From contig WBMW01005750.1 in assembly GCA_013396635.1 (NCBI GenBank), forward strand, positions 37,035-101,034: a stretch of 64,000 nt of DNA. The letters run 5' to 3'. The stretch's first letter is position 1. Every line of letters begins with the position of its first letter. The position numbers and the translations under genes are program-made. The notes beneath the pieces were generated by a model. The model was given only the letters and a program-made list of their open reading frames with translations, ran no database searches and was not told the DNA's origin. This DNA is from Penelope pileata (taxonomy: Eukaryota > Chordata > Aves > Galliformes > Cracidae). Below are positions 51,641 to 63,935 of this stretch, one piece after another.

Positions 51641-54600
51641 GCATTTAGGTCCTCTTAGATCATACTTTTCTCAAGGAAGCTACACTTAAAAGATCTAGGT
51701 TTGCATTTAACGAGTTTTACTTGGTTAGCAATTACATTGACATCAATCCAAAAGGAATCCAGTGATTTCAGATGAGCCACTTTGACACCAAACAGCAGAA
51801 TCTGGCTCCCTGTGCTTAGAAACTGGCTTCTGAAAACTGAACAAAGCATAAGAAAGTAACTGAAATCAAAACTTTTTTCATCAAGATCAAAAAAAAATGC
51901 ATAATAATCCACATGTAGTACAACATTTCCTAGGGAAAAGTGTTCATCTATATTCACCCTCTCCCAAGGGTAGGCTGGGCAGCCCACATGCAGAGAGCAT
52001 GGGAAGCTGGCATGGGATGAGCCAAACTCTGCAACTTCTCAGAAATAAATTTCCACTGTTCCCACTACTAGAGCACATGTTCCTGAAATTCAGGAAACAT
52101 ATTGCTGATGATTTCCTCTAACGTATTGCAATTCCACTGGACTGCAAAAGGAACGTGACAGCAAGCTATTCTTCATTTGGGACATTAGCAGTTAATAAGA
52201 TAGTTGCAGGCATCTAACCAATACGCTTCAAGTTAAACTGCATTTAACAGTCACCTGAAGGGCTTCACTTGGGGTGGGGTTGTGCGACTCACCTGACCAG
52301 GCCGAGTCAATGACACCTGAGCAAGTTCTCTCACCCTCCTCATAGGAAGGAGAGAAAGCAGTGCTCATTCTAGAGTGTATCCCTTCTGGAACAAACTGCT
52401 GAAATCAGTCTGAGGATTTTCTCACATAAGGTCTGTTTCTCTTCATTGAACAGAAGCAGAGCCTAGGGAAGAGGCCTCAAACCCAGGCACGGAGACAACG
52501 GGATACTGGGAGTTGCTACTGGGAGAGAGAAGACAACAGGCCATGAAGATGCATTCTTGGCTGGATGTAGGGGTGTAGGGGAAGAAATGACAAGTCTCTC
52601 TGAAATTATTTTTCCCACCAGCAGATCAGTTGCTGACTCCTGATAAAAACCAACCAAATTAATTTCAACTCAAAGTGATGACAGCTATGCCACGTTTAGG
52701 TCATAAAAGAACGTATGCTCATGGATTAAGGATGTTAAAACTTGTAGGTAAGATTTAACATGCTCTAACTCCAGACTTTCATTTGACTTCCCACACTTGA
52801 GTTTCTCCAGTTCCCTCCTCTCACTGCCATTTTTTCCAGAAGGCAGAACTTCAGATAAAAATTTGAAATATAAGAATTCTCCTCCTGCTTCCGAGGAGGA
52901 CAGAGGACACTTTCCTACCTTTTGATGTATCCACCACTTTTTGCATAAATATTATGAAATAATGATTGTTTAAACCATATCAAGATATTCCCGACATTTT
53001 TTAAAACATTGTAAGCCACTCCAATCTCCTCTTTCACAGCAATGATTTAGCTTCTTCATGAATGAACTTTTATGTACACATAGTGTGTAAGCAGCAGTAG
53101 TAGTGAACATTTGAAGCAACCTAAATGTTCTTGAGAATGTAAAGCAGTGTGCACTGGGACAGCCAATGAACCACAATTACCTCTCCCAGAATAATTTCCA
53201 CTGGAAGGGTTTCTTTCTTGAGAAATAATTAGCCAAAAAGCCTTTTCTTGCAGTTTATATTACTTCCCCTCACCCTTGATAGAATAACTACCTTCCATAC
53301 CACTGCAGCTACCCTGTCCATCGGCTGAATGTTATCTGCAGCCCAGGCTGGATCCACACTGCTCATAGCTACATCTGAAAAGCAGGCTGCAAAGAAAATA
53401 ATCACTTGGGAACCTAATTCCAGCAAATCAGCACTGTCCTTTATCTTGGACTCAAGCAATATATAGTAACAGTAGATGCATTCAAACACATACCAAACTC
53501 AAGGACCATGAAGATGAAGGATAGGATTATCCGCTGAATTGTGCATGTGCAAAGTCAGGTTCCCAAAGCACTGCTCTTGTGCTACCTAATAAGAATGCAA
53601 TGTGAACACTGCAGGACGGTGCCCCACATTCTTGAAGGTGTCTTAAAGCAGCTACACAATGCTTGCATGATTCCTGGAAGCACGCTTAGTTCAAAAGCGA
53701 AATTTGCCAGGCTTGCTAGCATAGGAGCCTGGGGCAATGGGATTTAGAATAAATGGAAACTTTCATATAAACACAAAAAAAGAGGTAAGCTAAAATTAAA
53801 AGCTTGTTTCTTGTTGTTGTTTCTTTTTTTCTCTCCTATAAATTCCCTTATTTGTCCCAAAGGACAGCATATAAATGTGTATATTACAGCCTATGTGATC
53901 AGACACTCTCTCAAGGACTATAAACAAAAGAACTGTGAGTCACAATTAGGTTGAAACTACATTCAGTTCTCTCCCACTGACTCACCATATGGATTATTTG
54001 TCTGGTCTTCTGCTCTCTCCACTCCCTTCCCTCCCCACGGCTCATCCAGGATCCCATCCTGACATCTCAGCACAAGTGTGCTTGCTCCATACACCTCAGC
54101 TCTTGAGGTCAGGTGACAACAGCAGCTTGCAGGGCTCACATACATGGCCATAAAGCTCACAGTGTCTCCATCAGCCCAGCCGTCTGCCAAAGGCTGCCAT
54201 CTCCCCAGCAGATGTGAGAGCAGCACTGGGCTCCCACCAGGTCTGGGGTCTGCCAACGCACAAACCTAGCAACCCTAACAACTTCAGCTCATTGTGAGCA
54301 AGGAACAGAACGGCCAGATACACTTTCTGCCACCTTACCTACCAGAACGGTAATTTCTGGCAAAGAGGTGGAAAGTCTGGGTTTGGATAGTTACATTTCA
54401 AACCACTGCAGCTAGCTCAGACCTATTAATATATCAGTCAAGGCTTTCATTTTTCATTTACAAGAAAAAGGTAAAGATAGCCTCTAGTCTTCATAGCTGT
54501 AGAAAAAATGTGGAAGCTATGACTTCCAAATCTTCAAAGGCAGATTGTAAATAAAAGTGCTGACATTTATTGCTTTTAAGCAAATCACACACTGGAGTGT

Positions 54601-56545
54601 GACTCATGAACACTGGAACTGGCAAGCACCGAGGCAATCATGTTGAGAATGAGATCATGATGCAGTAGGTGTGCAGCATTCACTTTTCAGACTATTCACT
54701 ATCTCTATTCTACAGTAATAAAAGGAAAAATTCTTTTCAGCCAATAATAAAGATTTTAGTGTGCCTTCCAGTGCCTATGGAAATAATAAAAAACACATTT
54801 CTGCCTCACTGAGAAGGCTTTTGACACATACTTGATCTTTTAAAATACCGAAGGGCAGATGACGTATTCACATGAATAAGTCAGGAGATTTCACAGTACT
54901 CATAATGGTGAAATTAGGAACGTACAAAGGCTGGATTCTTAGAATTTAAAAGTGCAAATCCAATTTCAAATCTTCCTTTTACTGATGATAAACTGATTAC
55001 AAAAGGATGTTCCTGTAGATAGGATTATGTACCAATAAAGGGCGAGAAAAGGAAATCAACATATATGAATTGCATAATTAGTCACGGGGTTACATCAGTT
55101 TGATCATTCGAGAGACATTTTGTACACATGTCAGCTTGGCTTGGAATTAACTTCTTCAACTTCAGTAAACTCTACTAGATTTCAAATTTGAATGACACGC
55201 ACATATTTTTCTACTGAATAACTGGAAACTATCACTTGCAGTACTCAACCAGTGTTCTGCTGTTTGTGATGCAGGACTTGTCATTTCTGCCAACATCAAG
55301 CTTTGAACAGGAACATTCACAGGAACATTTGCACGAACAGTCAAGCAGATATATTTGCTCAGGTGTCCCTCTAAAAGGTACTTATATATCTGCAACATGG
55401 TTCTCCTCAGGCATATGACAAAAGCCTCTTCTAGGTTAAATATATAAAGTGTGATAAATACCACAAAAATTTATAGTCTTGCCCCTTAGTCACACAGAAT
55501 CAGATCCTTTACAAACATGGCACTAAATTTATCATTTGCTTTAATGTCATCATGATTCAGACTGATATTGCCGTTTCCACTGCCTTATTTTTTCCCTACT
55601 GATCTGAAGTCTACAGAAAGATTTTGCACTGACTGCAAGCCAGGGAGTTACACTACAGGCTGTAAATGACAAAAGAAGCAAGTAGTTAAGGGTTAAAAAG
55701 AAAGCAATAAAATACAAGTTAAATTTAGGGGTGAAATTGCAAAGGTTGAGTATAAATTTATAACATTAAGTGTAACAAATCTGGATAGTTCAATCTTATT
55801 TTGCACTTATGATACAGACCCTTTCACACTCAATTTCTAATTTACACATCACTGAACACAAGCACTACTGGACAGACGGAACTGCTCTTGTGCACACGTG
55901 CAGGGAAGGGTGCTAGGCTCAAGTGAAGTGAAGCTTTTATTGATGGTTCAGACACCTGTTCGTTTACCAGGAAGTCACAAAATCTCTCTCCTATGTTACA
56001 AAGCTTTAACATGAATATATCTAAGATTCGAAAAGGATTCTAGTTTTATTTGAATTTATTTTCAGTCTTGTATTAAATTGATTAAAATACTGCAAATATT
56101 CCTTTAGACAACCACAGTCTGTTTTTAAACAGTACAGAAGATCTTGAAAATCTGCTTAGCTAACATGCAAACTAAGTTGAGAAACAAATTCACATTCATA
56201 AAATTGCAACAGAAAAATAGGAATACACATTCCTTTTAATACGAATGTATTAAGGCACCAGAATTGAATAAAGAGAATCATTTTCCCCCACATGTGAGCA
56301 TTTACAGCTTTCAAAACATCTGTAGTGAACTGTGAATTAATTCACAAGATGCAGGGATTTATGGTGACCCACTGAAAAAGACTTTAATAATTACATATGT
56401 ATATATATAATTATAATAAATGTATGGGTGCCTTCATATGTTTATGTGTACACATATAAAAAAATGGTTTAAATGCCACATTGGAAGGAAGGAATGTATG
56501 GAGGGAACATTGTCTTTCAGTGTTCTTTCAGAGTACAACATATTT

Positions 56546-56565
56546 GTTAATTAACCTGTTAATTA
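56546..56565. other. Paired homeodomain-type TTAATTA motifs
   Basis: GTTAATTAAC, itself a 10-bp palindrome, is followed two bases later by GTTAATTAGC, giving two TTAATTA cores 12 bp apart in AT-rich non-coding DNA. This is the spacing of possible cooperative homeodomain binding, but AT-rich DNA produces such motifs often. Confidence 0.4.
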
Positions 56566-58129
56566 GCCAGTAGAGCACCAAGATAGACACCAATCATTAT
56601 TTGTTTTTTAGGTTATCAGAGGCAATAATAATGGAATTTCGTAGTACATAGAACAGCAAGGGCACATTGTTGGAATTTCTCAACTGCAGTCAATGTCAGC
56701 AGATGATATTATTGGTACTAAAAATCTGTCTTTAAGCTGATGTTGGAGTTAGAAGCTGTGCCTAAGCCCTAGCTCCATGTTACGGTCATTTGGCTGAAGG
56801 CTGAGTCTGGCAATGCAGCAGTGAAAGCCAGGCAGCATCCCCAGTCCTGCCCCTATTGTTTGGAATTTCAGATACTGCAGCTCCATGCATATATTCAAGG
56901 CTGCTCCAAGAATGCTCAAGTTCTCAGCCCTTGTGTCCTCAAAATCCTAATAGATTAAATAGTTGTTTATATTCAGTTATGTAATCATCACATAATACAA
57001 TTGTACTGGATTGTACAATGCCCTGGAGAAACTGCAGGCCATTTCTCGACATCCAGGAGATAAAAGCATCAAATAAAGCTACACCTCTCACAAAAACTTT
57101 TAAAAGGTTGCTGCAAGCCGTGATGAGGTACTGAGCAGCTGATCACAGGAATCACAAGGTGAAAATACTTCCCTGTGCATAAATGATTCTTCTCATCCAA
57201 CATCATCTCAAGTCTTATTTCCCTTCCTCGTGTGCTGTCCTGGGTGGTTTTCATTGCAGAACACCTCAAAACCCGATGATGTGATATTTTATTTGCTTTC
57301 ATTAGTAGAGTAATTTCTCAGTGCCAGTTTTGCATTTACAGAATTACAATAGTACAAGTATTTGTTGTCACACATGCAGTACTGCTACCCATGTGGATCT
57401 CTTCCCAGCAGCTGGGACAAAATGTTCTTCTTGTTTAGACAAAAATATTAAACAGTTAGGAGATGGGAGCTAGGAAAAGCTGCATACAAGATTCATGGTC
57501 CAGAAATACAAGGGCACAGAAGACTAAGAAAGCTCCACTGGACACAAAGTTGCAATAATGCAGATGTGCTCATTTATGGAAAGTCAGCCATTTTACTGCT
57601 GACCTACTTTGTATCAGCAAGAATTTGTCACAGTGCATTCTCCAACTGCTACTGAAAGAAAGGTTGAAACCATACATTAAGAGCATAATGTCAAAGCAAC
57701 TGATGTTAATTATACCCTGCAATTCCTTTGTTGATGAAATTGTCACTGCTAACCATTAATACAGCATTTACTGTCAAAGCCCAGCTTGCTCTACCAACCT
57801 TTGAAAGCCACTGAATTAACATCCTGCTTCACAATGTTCACTTTATGCCACATTGGAATGTAAATCTGAAACGTGTAAAAATAACCTCTGCTATTACACC
57901 AAGAATGTGTAAATATACATTCCTTTTTAGGAGAGCTATTTATCTCCACTCTATACATGTTTCACTCCTTAAACTAAAAACAGCTTTAATGTCAAGTGGC
58001 AACTTTTGCCAATACAAACTGATTTTTGCTAAAAATTATGGCATCAAGTAGAGGAAACTTTGGAAAATGTAGAGTGCTGTTTGATTTATGGAAATTCAGA
58101 AATAAGCTTTACATAGACACACGGTAAAG

Positions 58130-61100
58130 AAAAGAAGCTGTGTTCTTCATTTTATTCATTCTAACCTGTGCAATAACAAGAGACCATATTCTCAGAGCGT
58201 AAGCAAGCAAGGTTAATTAGAAGGACACCTTATGCGGGTTTGGTGTTCATGTTCAGTGACATCTGCTTAATTTGGTGACAGAAATGTTTACAAGCATCGG
58301 GACAAACTAACCACTCCAGCAACATTAACTGGATTCTTTATAGTTTGCACATCAGTAAACTGTTTTGTAAGGTCCTACTGCAGTACAGTTCCCCCTGCTT
58401 GAACATCATCTCTGAAGCCACTCTTTTAATCTGTTCAAACTGAAGGCAGTCAAGAATATACAGGTTTAACAATATTCAGCCTTCAGAATTGTCATCATTA
58501 GGTATGACACGAGACAGCACCCTATCATCTTCTGATCCCAAAAGAATCTCTTTAGCAATGACTTGTTTTTATCTTACAAACTATTCAAGTTTGTACAAAT
58601 ACAACAAAAGTAGATGCTGAAGACTGTATTTTCACAACAGAACAGAGTCCACATAGGTTATTTCCAAGTTCCCACGTAGCCTGCTAGAACGAACCATCAG
58701 AAAACCCTGTGGCATGATGAGGCCCATCATACAAATCTACTAGAAAATCCTTGCAGACTCAGTAGAGAAGTAGAAAACTGAACTCAGTATTATTAGGAAT
58801 TGAATGAAAGCCCTTATGCCTCTACTCAGACCTAAGAATGACCTGAAGATCTACAGGAGGAAAAATGACAGTCTGAATGACTGCTTAAATCAGATGAACA
58901 TCTGTGGAATAAGCGGGAAAAAAAAGAACAACTGCAAGAAGAGAAAAAACGAGATTCCTAAAGAATATATATAATACAACTTGCTATAGGTGTATCACTA
59001 ATGAGCATGAAATACAAAAGTACACTCAGCTGTGTAGAATCTGATGCCCCACAGCACAGTGGGGGAACATCCACTGAAAAAAAAGAAACATTTGCTCACC
59101 TGGCATAAACCAGGAGGCAATTGTATACTTAAGAAAGACATTCACTGAATGGTCAACAAGTTTCAGCAGATGCTGTGCAAGTCTAGGAGATGAGCTCTAA
59201 TATTAAGGTGTACACAGCTGAGCTTTCCCCCAGAACACCAACAGAACAACAGGATTATTCAGTACTTCACAAAGAAAGTCCAACTAATTTAACTAACGTG
59301 CACTGGGCAAGCAGGTCTTGAATGTGCTCTCTCATCTCTAATATCTGTGCTAAAATAAGAGCCTTGCTGGTTTCATAATGGCACCTTAAATGAAATTCAA
59401 CAGTGACAAACATTTGGCTTACTGCACTATTTGTTCTACCTGAACCAAAACATAGGACTGGCAACAGCATTGGCAGTTACTCCATTTCTGAGTCCTTCCT
59501 ATGCCCTGCTGCCACGGTATGTTAAGTATTTTTGAAATTAGACAAGGGCACATTGTGTGCACATTGGAGTGTATTTAAATTCCAGCTGGAAGAACTCCCA
59601 ATAGCTGAGGACACAGGTTGTACCAATTACTAGTTACAGCTGCTGTTAAAAAATCATGTCATGAATGAAAGCACCCTTCCATAAAACAACTAAGATGTTC
59701 ACCATCTAAGGGAGCACGCTCATTCATAGTTCAGTGTCACATGCCAGCCTCACAGATGGAATACTTGCTGGCTTGCATAACTATGATTAACTTATCAATA
59801 AGAAAGTATCAACAGCTGATGCTTTCATAATTTACATAGCTCATGTCAAAGACCAACTAGATAGCTAAACTTTGGCTGCTGCTCTTACTGTGTAGCAGAA
59901 AAGACTGTAGAGAGCATCATGATGTATCAGGCACAGCATGATCAGCAGCAGGTTTCATAGAAGTTGAATGTTGCTTTACAGGAAGCCAAGCTCTATGTTT
60001 TTCTTTCAATGCAGGCATAGCATATGCTGCCTATGGCCATGTAATATAACAGAAACATCTCGAGTAGCTTGTTGCTTGAATAAATCTCTTAAACACTTCA
60101 TAAATTGAAAGCATCATCTTGTAAGTGTAATTTTTAAGGTATAAAGATGTGAAACTATACTTCGAGTCTACCTAAGAGTAACACCGTACTCCAAATTCAA
60201 AGCAGTCTCATTCCTAGGCTTTGATAATTGTTCTATTATTACCAAATGCAGATAATGAATAAGGTCTTCACAGTTCACAGCTTCAGCAGCCTTTACACTT
60301 GCACCAGTCTATGCTAAAAAACAATCATGCTACACAGGACTATTGGAGATGTACTAGTAATGCTTCAGAGTGCTGACAGTTGACATACTTATTTTACTAT
60401 GACCCACAAATGAATCTGTTAATCTGAACTTCCAAAAAACTGTGGGAAAGATATTAGGAAAAACTAGACAGTTCAGCCTTATGTTCTGCTTACACAATCA
60501 TTTGAACTGGGTGCAAAACATTACTACCGCTGTGTTGTAAAGGCTCATACTTCAGCAGGAGTTGCTGCAATACACTGCAAGTCTGCAGTTAAGTCCTACC
60601 CATAAGCCAGCAAGTTTGGTGGTAGGTAATGATTGTTTTGTTTTCCTTCAGTGCAAAAGCATTTTTTCTCATAATGTAAGTGACCAAGTCAGGTAGGCCT
60701 TTTATTAAATGTTCACAGAACAAAGCACGCAGGAGATAAAGAACAGAAAGTTCTTCTCAAGCTTTACTCTAGCACTTTAACAAGTGTAAATAAAGTGGTA
60801 AGGAATTTCAAGTGTCACTAACCACTGTGCAGTATACAAATGACATTAGTGTAGTGCTTAAGTGAATCACATCTTCACATTATTCATTAAATTTGAATAC
60901 CCACATAAGTATGGGCTTCTCACTTTGTCTCAACCAACCTTTTAAGTTTGGGAAAAAAGATCTACATACCTTTTGTTGAATCCCATCTTAATGATTTCTA
61001 AAGTGAAAGTCTTGCATCTGAAGAAAGCAAAAGGCGAGCAACCTTTTCTGCAGAGTGGTTAACCTGCTCTTAAAGCTAAGGGACATTCGTCCCAAGAACT

Positions 61101-61534
61101 CTTAAGGAGCAGGGAATCCATCAAGGAGGAACTGAGAACTTGTGAGCAAGTAGGTCAAAACGGACATTTAGGTTTGCTATATCCTTCATCAGGAAGCCAA
61201 GTAAACTTTAATCCTCTGGATTTAGTCAAGTCATCTTTGGTGATGTTATTTCTGTACCTTTTCCTCATTTCCTGGAATTACTGGCCCTGGAGTTACTTCC
61301 ACACGGACTCATTTTAAAAGGTTTAAAGTGACATGTAAATCATTGTGTTCCCCTAAACTTCCCAAGCATTTATATACAACGAGGTCTTCATCAGTCCATG
61401 CCTGCATCAAGTGTTCCCTAGTGCCAGGGTGCCAATGATATTCTTAATCCCTTGTAGTACCTATTTTATATCTATTGTGAGACAAAAATAGTTTAACTGG
61501 TCCTATGTAATCAAGACAAGAGATTAATTAAAAT
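58130..61534 (-). other. BTG1: Putative extended BTG1 3' UTR
   Basis: The stretch downstream of the proximal poly(A) signal has no identifiable gene or mobile element and ends at a strong minus-strand poly(A) signal near 58.15 kb. Its AT-rich character resembles the proximal UTR. Another Pumilio-type site (TGTATATA) lies at 61378-61371, and further minus-strand hexamers occur at 61212-61207 (ATTAAA), 60706-60701 (AATAAA) and 58430-58425 (ATTAAA). If the distal site is used, the 3' UTR is about 4.3 kb. This is inferred from signals alone; no transcript evidence is available here. Confidence 0.45.
58151..58156 (-). terminator. BTG1: Distal BTG1 poly(A) signal AATAAA
   Basis: Minus-strand AATAAA is followed about 15 bases on by CA (possible cleavage site), then by T-rich and GT-rich sequence (CTTCTTTTCTTTACC, then GTGTGTCTATGT). 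This is the best-formed poly(A) site in the right-hand part of the window and would end an approximately 5-kb BTG1 mRNA. Confidence 0.5.
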
Positions 61535-62448
61535 GCCAAGATAGGAAACAATTTATTATAGAGAGAAGAAAAATTTCTCATCCAAAATATAGAAATCTGT
61601 ACAACTTTGCCACAATCAATATACATGAACTGTACAAATTTACACCAGTTCATAATTTACCAAATAAAAGATGACTAACAAAGTTCACAAAATAGATGGT
61701 GGTTTGTGGAAAAGACTTTTACCCAATTAAGAACAAGGAAATTACAAACCAGACCTCCACTTTCTAAAAATAAGAAGTTTACTCAGTCTTAGAAAACTAC
61801 AAGCTAGCAAATGTACAGATAGCTGGCTGGTGCTAACACCACAGTTCAGACAGTGTCTTTATATGGTCTTTTTAAAGCCTGTTGCCATGGCAAATTCTGA
61901 TCACTTGCTACTTCTGAGGCCAATGTAAAGATCTGACCATCTCCCCAGGTCATACTTACTAGTTTATCTTATGTACATTTATACATAGTTGTAAGTGCTT
62001 GGTAAAAGTCTGAAAGATAAAATTTCCAGTACTATTGTGTTCATAACAGTAAGTCTTGTTACTGAGCTGCCAAAAATGCTAACAATAAATGTAATAGTGC
62101 AAATTTACTCTGCAAGACCTACTGCAGAGAATCACTTTATAAATACAGATTGGAGTTGAAAGAATTGGTGTAGAAATTAAGTAAGATGTCTTGGAGAAAC
62201 TGACTCTTCCTAGATCTTCTTCACTCCCTAGCAAGTTGTAATCATTTTGACTCACAGGCTATTAAATCACTGAAAGGTACTGTCCAAACTATGGCACTGT
62301 CACTTTAAAGAATACCACTCTAACGTGTGCCAGATCTTCACAGCTGTGACATGGTTTAAATTCCATAATCCATCCCCAGAGGTGCCCACCCAAAGTAAAA
62401 ACCAAATTTATCCATCCATTTTAAGGTGATCCATCCACAGACTATATC
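61535..62448 (-). other. BTG1: BTG1 3' UTR, proximal part
   Basis: This follows directly after the TAA stop on the minus strand. It is about 0.9 kb, AT-rich and without open frames. A minus-strand AATAAA at 61557-61552 could end a short transcript near 61.53 kb. It contains a Pumilio-type TGTANATA element (TGTACATA at 61977-61970) and AU-rich ATTTA motifs near 62.08 and 62.14 kb, which fits the rapid turnover known for BTG-family mRNAs. The UTR assignment by position is secure; the exact end is inference. Confidence 0.7.
61552..61557 (-). terminator. BTG1: Proximal BTG1 poly(A) signal AATAAA
   Basis: On the minus strand AATAAA occurs 0.9 kb after the BTG1 stop and is followed within about 40-50 bases by a T-rich stretch (CTTGTCTTGATT) that could be the downstream element. 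Confidence 0.5.
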
Positions 62449-63935
62449 TTAACCTGATACAGTCATCATATTGTAGCTTTTGGAAGGGCTAGTTCTGCCC
62501 AAGAGAAGTTCCTCCTTACAGCTTATTCTGCTGTCTACCATTTGCATGTTGGTGTTATTTTGGCTACCTCCTGCTGGTGCAGCTTCATACAGCACACAGA
62601 TGGAGCCATCCTCTCCAATACGGTAGGACACTTCATACGGGTCAACCCAGAGAGTGAGTTCGCTCGGAAGAAGCTGGAACAGTTCCTGACTGCTCAATCC
62701 AATCCGCTGTGCTGCCTGTCCAATGAGAGGATCCATTTTATGGTTGATCCGGATACATCGGTAACCTGATCCCTTGCATGGCTTTTCTGGGAACCAGTGG
62801 TGTTTATAATGTTCTATAAAATAAAAAAAAGATTATCCTCCTTAATTCCATGTTCAAAAAGATGCACAGCAGTCACTGTTCTCCTACCAAGTTTCACAAC
62901 TCTAGGTGCTGAGACGCTTATTTTAGAATCAACTGACTTCAAAAATCATCGCGGTCCTTATTTCTGTGATGATTTACTGAAGCGCAGTGTCCCTTGGGGA
63001 GTACTCCTGTGCAGTTATTGTTTGGTGCTACCATGCACAGAGAACAATGTCTGCCATCTGAAAGGAGCGAAATGCAACTTCCTAGTATTCATAAAAGCAA
63101 AGTGCTTACAAAGCAGAAAAGCACCATGAGCCAAGAACGTAAAAAGCACCTTTCCAGTATCACCTGAAATTATGCCCGTGCTTAATTCCTCACATTCAAA
63201 AAGCACCAAAAAACGACCAGGAAAGCAACTGGGCAACATTTATCAGCTCAAGTTCTTTTCAACACCGATCTCCACAGTCTTTTTTCCAGGGCAAGACTGC
63301 GACGGCTTCACTTACCTTCGGAGCTCTCTCCCCCCCAGCACCCCACAGCTGCCCGTGGCACAGGGCACAGTCCCTGCCAGGCAGGCTAGGACACGTCCCG
63401 GGCTTACAAAACCTACAGGGCAGCGAAGAAACCCTCAGTACTCGCTCCCAAACATTGTTTTAGAGAGACTGCGAGAAGAGGAACTGAGCCACGTCGTCTC
63501 CCACTGCCTTTCACTCGATTAAAGCGCAGTTTGGGAGCGCTCCCCTCCCCGCCATCCCCAACACCGGGCAGCCCGAGCGAGGAGCCCGGGCGGCTCCGAG
63601 CGCTTTTGTCTGCGGGGCCGAGCGGGGCTGCGCGCGGCGCCGGAGCCGTTTTGTTTACGCCCCCCCCGCCCGGGAGCGGCGCGGCAGTGCCGAGCGGCGC
63701 CCGCGGAGACCCCCAGCCCCCGCCCCCTAACCGCCGCCGGCGGGGCGAGGCGGGGAGGGCCCTGTGCCCCGGCCCCGCCGCCCTCACCTGCCAGCAGCTC
63801 CTGCAGGCTCTGGCTGAAGGTCTGCAGCCGCCGCTCGTTCATCAGCCCCTTGGTGCGGAGGAACTTGGAGATGAAGGCCACGGCCGCAGCGATCTCGCGT
63901 ATCATGCTGGCCCGGGTGTACAGGGCGGGATGCAT
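62449..63935 (-). CDS. BTG1: BTG1 anti-proliferation factor, two coding exons (63788-63935 and 62449-62813)
   Basis: BTG/Tob-family adaptor. Family members bind the CNOT7/CNOT8 (CAF1) deadenylases and poly(A)-binding protein, promote mRNA decay and restrain proliferation, acting in cytoplasm and nucleus. Exon 1 encodes residues 1-49 plus one base; exon 2 supplies the rest, ending in TAA at 62449-62451. The splice is GCAG|GTGAGG to TTTTATAG|AACATT, rebuilding Ala49-Glu50 in frame. The product is 170 residues, against 171 in human. Visible parts: N-terminal helices with IAAAVAFISKFLRTKGL (15-31), box A (HYKHHWFPEKP... to GYRCI, 51-70), box B (LPSELTLWVDPYEVSYRIGE, 98-117), and the tail EELLLGRTSPSK (150-161). 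Tyr67 and Trp105 correspond to BTG2 Tyr65 and Trp103, which contact CAF1, and both are present. The start is the only ATG in frame in the visible upstream sequence; its context is weak (T at -3, C at +4). Residue 36 is Arg, where human BTG1 has Gln. The gene appears intact. Confidence 0.97.
62814..63787 (-). other. BTG1: BTG1 intron 1
   Basis: This 974-bp intron begins with GTGAGG (63787 downwards) and ends with a strong polypyrimidine tract followed by ATAG (at 62814). It interrupts codon 50 after its first base. Its upstream half is part of the CpG island; the downstream half is AT-rich and has no recognisable element. Open frames seen here on either strand are read-through or shadow frames. 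Confidence 0.93.

Larger units (their letters stand above)
41496..58129. other. Intergenic desert downstream of BTG1, no gene recognised
   Basis: Nearly 17 kb of AT-rich DNA with only microsatellites, palindromes and short chance frames. GC-richer islets near 46.4-46.7 and 54.0-54.25 kb carry frames of up to 97 codons without recognisable domains. The 140-codon minus frame at 49731-50153 is likewise unrecognised. Confidence 0.5.

Noticed and set aside
63413..63787. 124-codon Pro/Gly/Arg-rich minus-strand frame in the BTG1 intron
   Set aside because: It lies in the CpG-rich first part of the intron and is a product of GC-rich composition.
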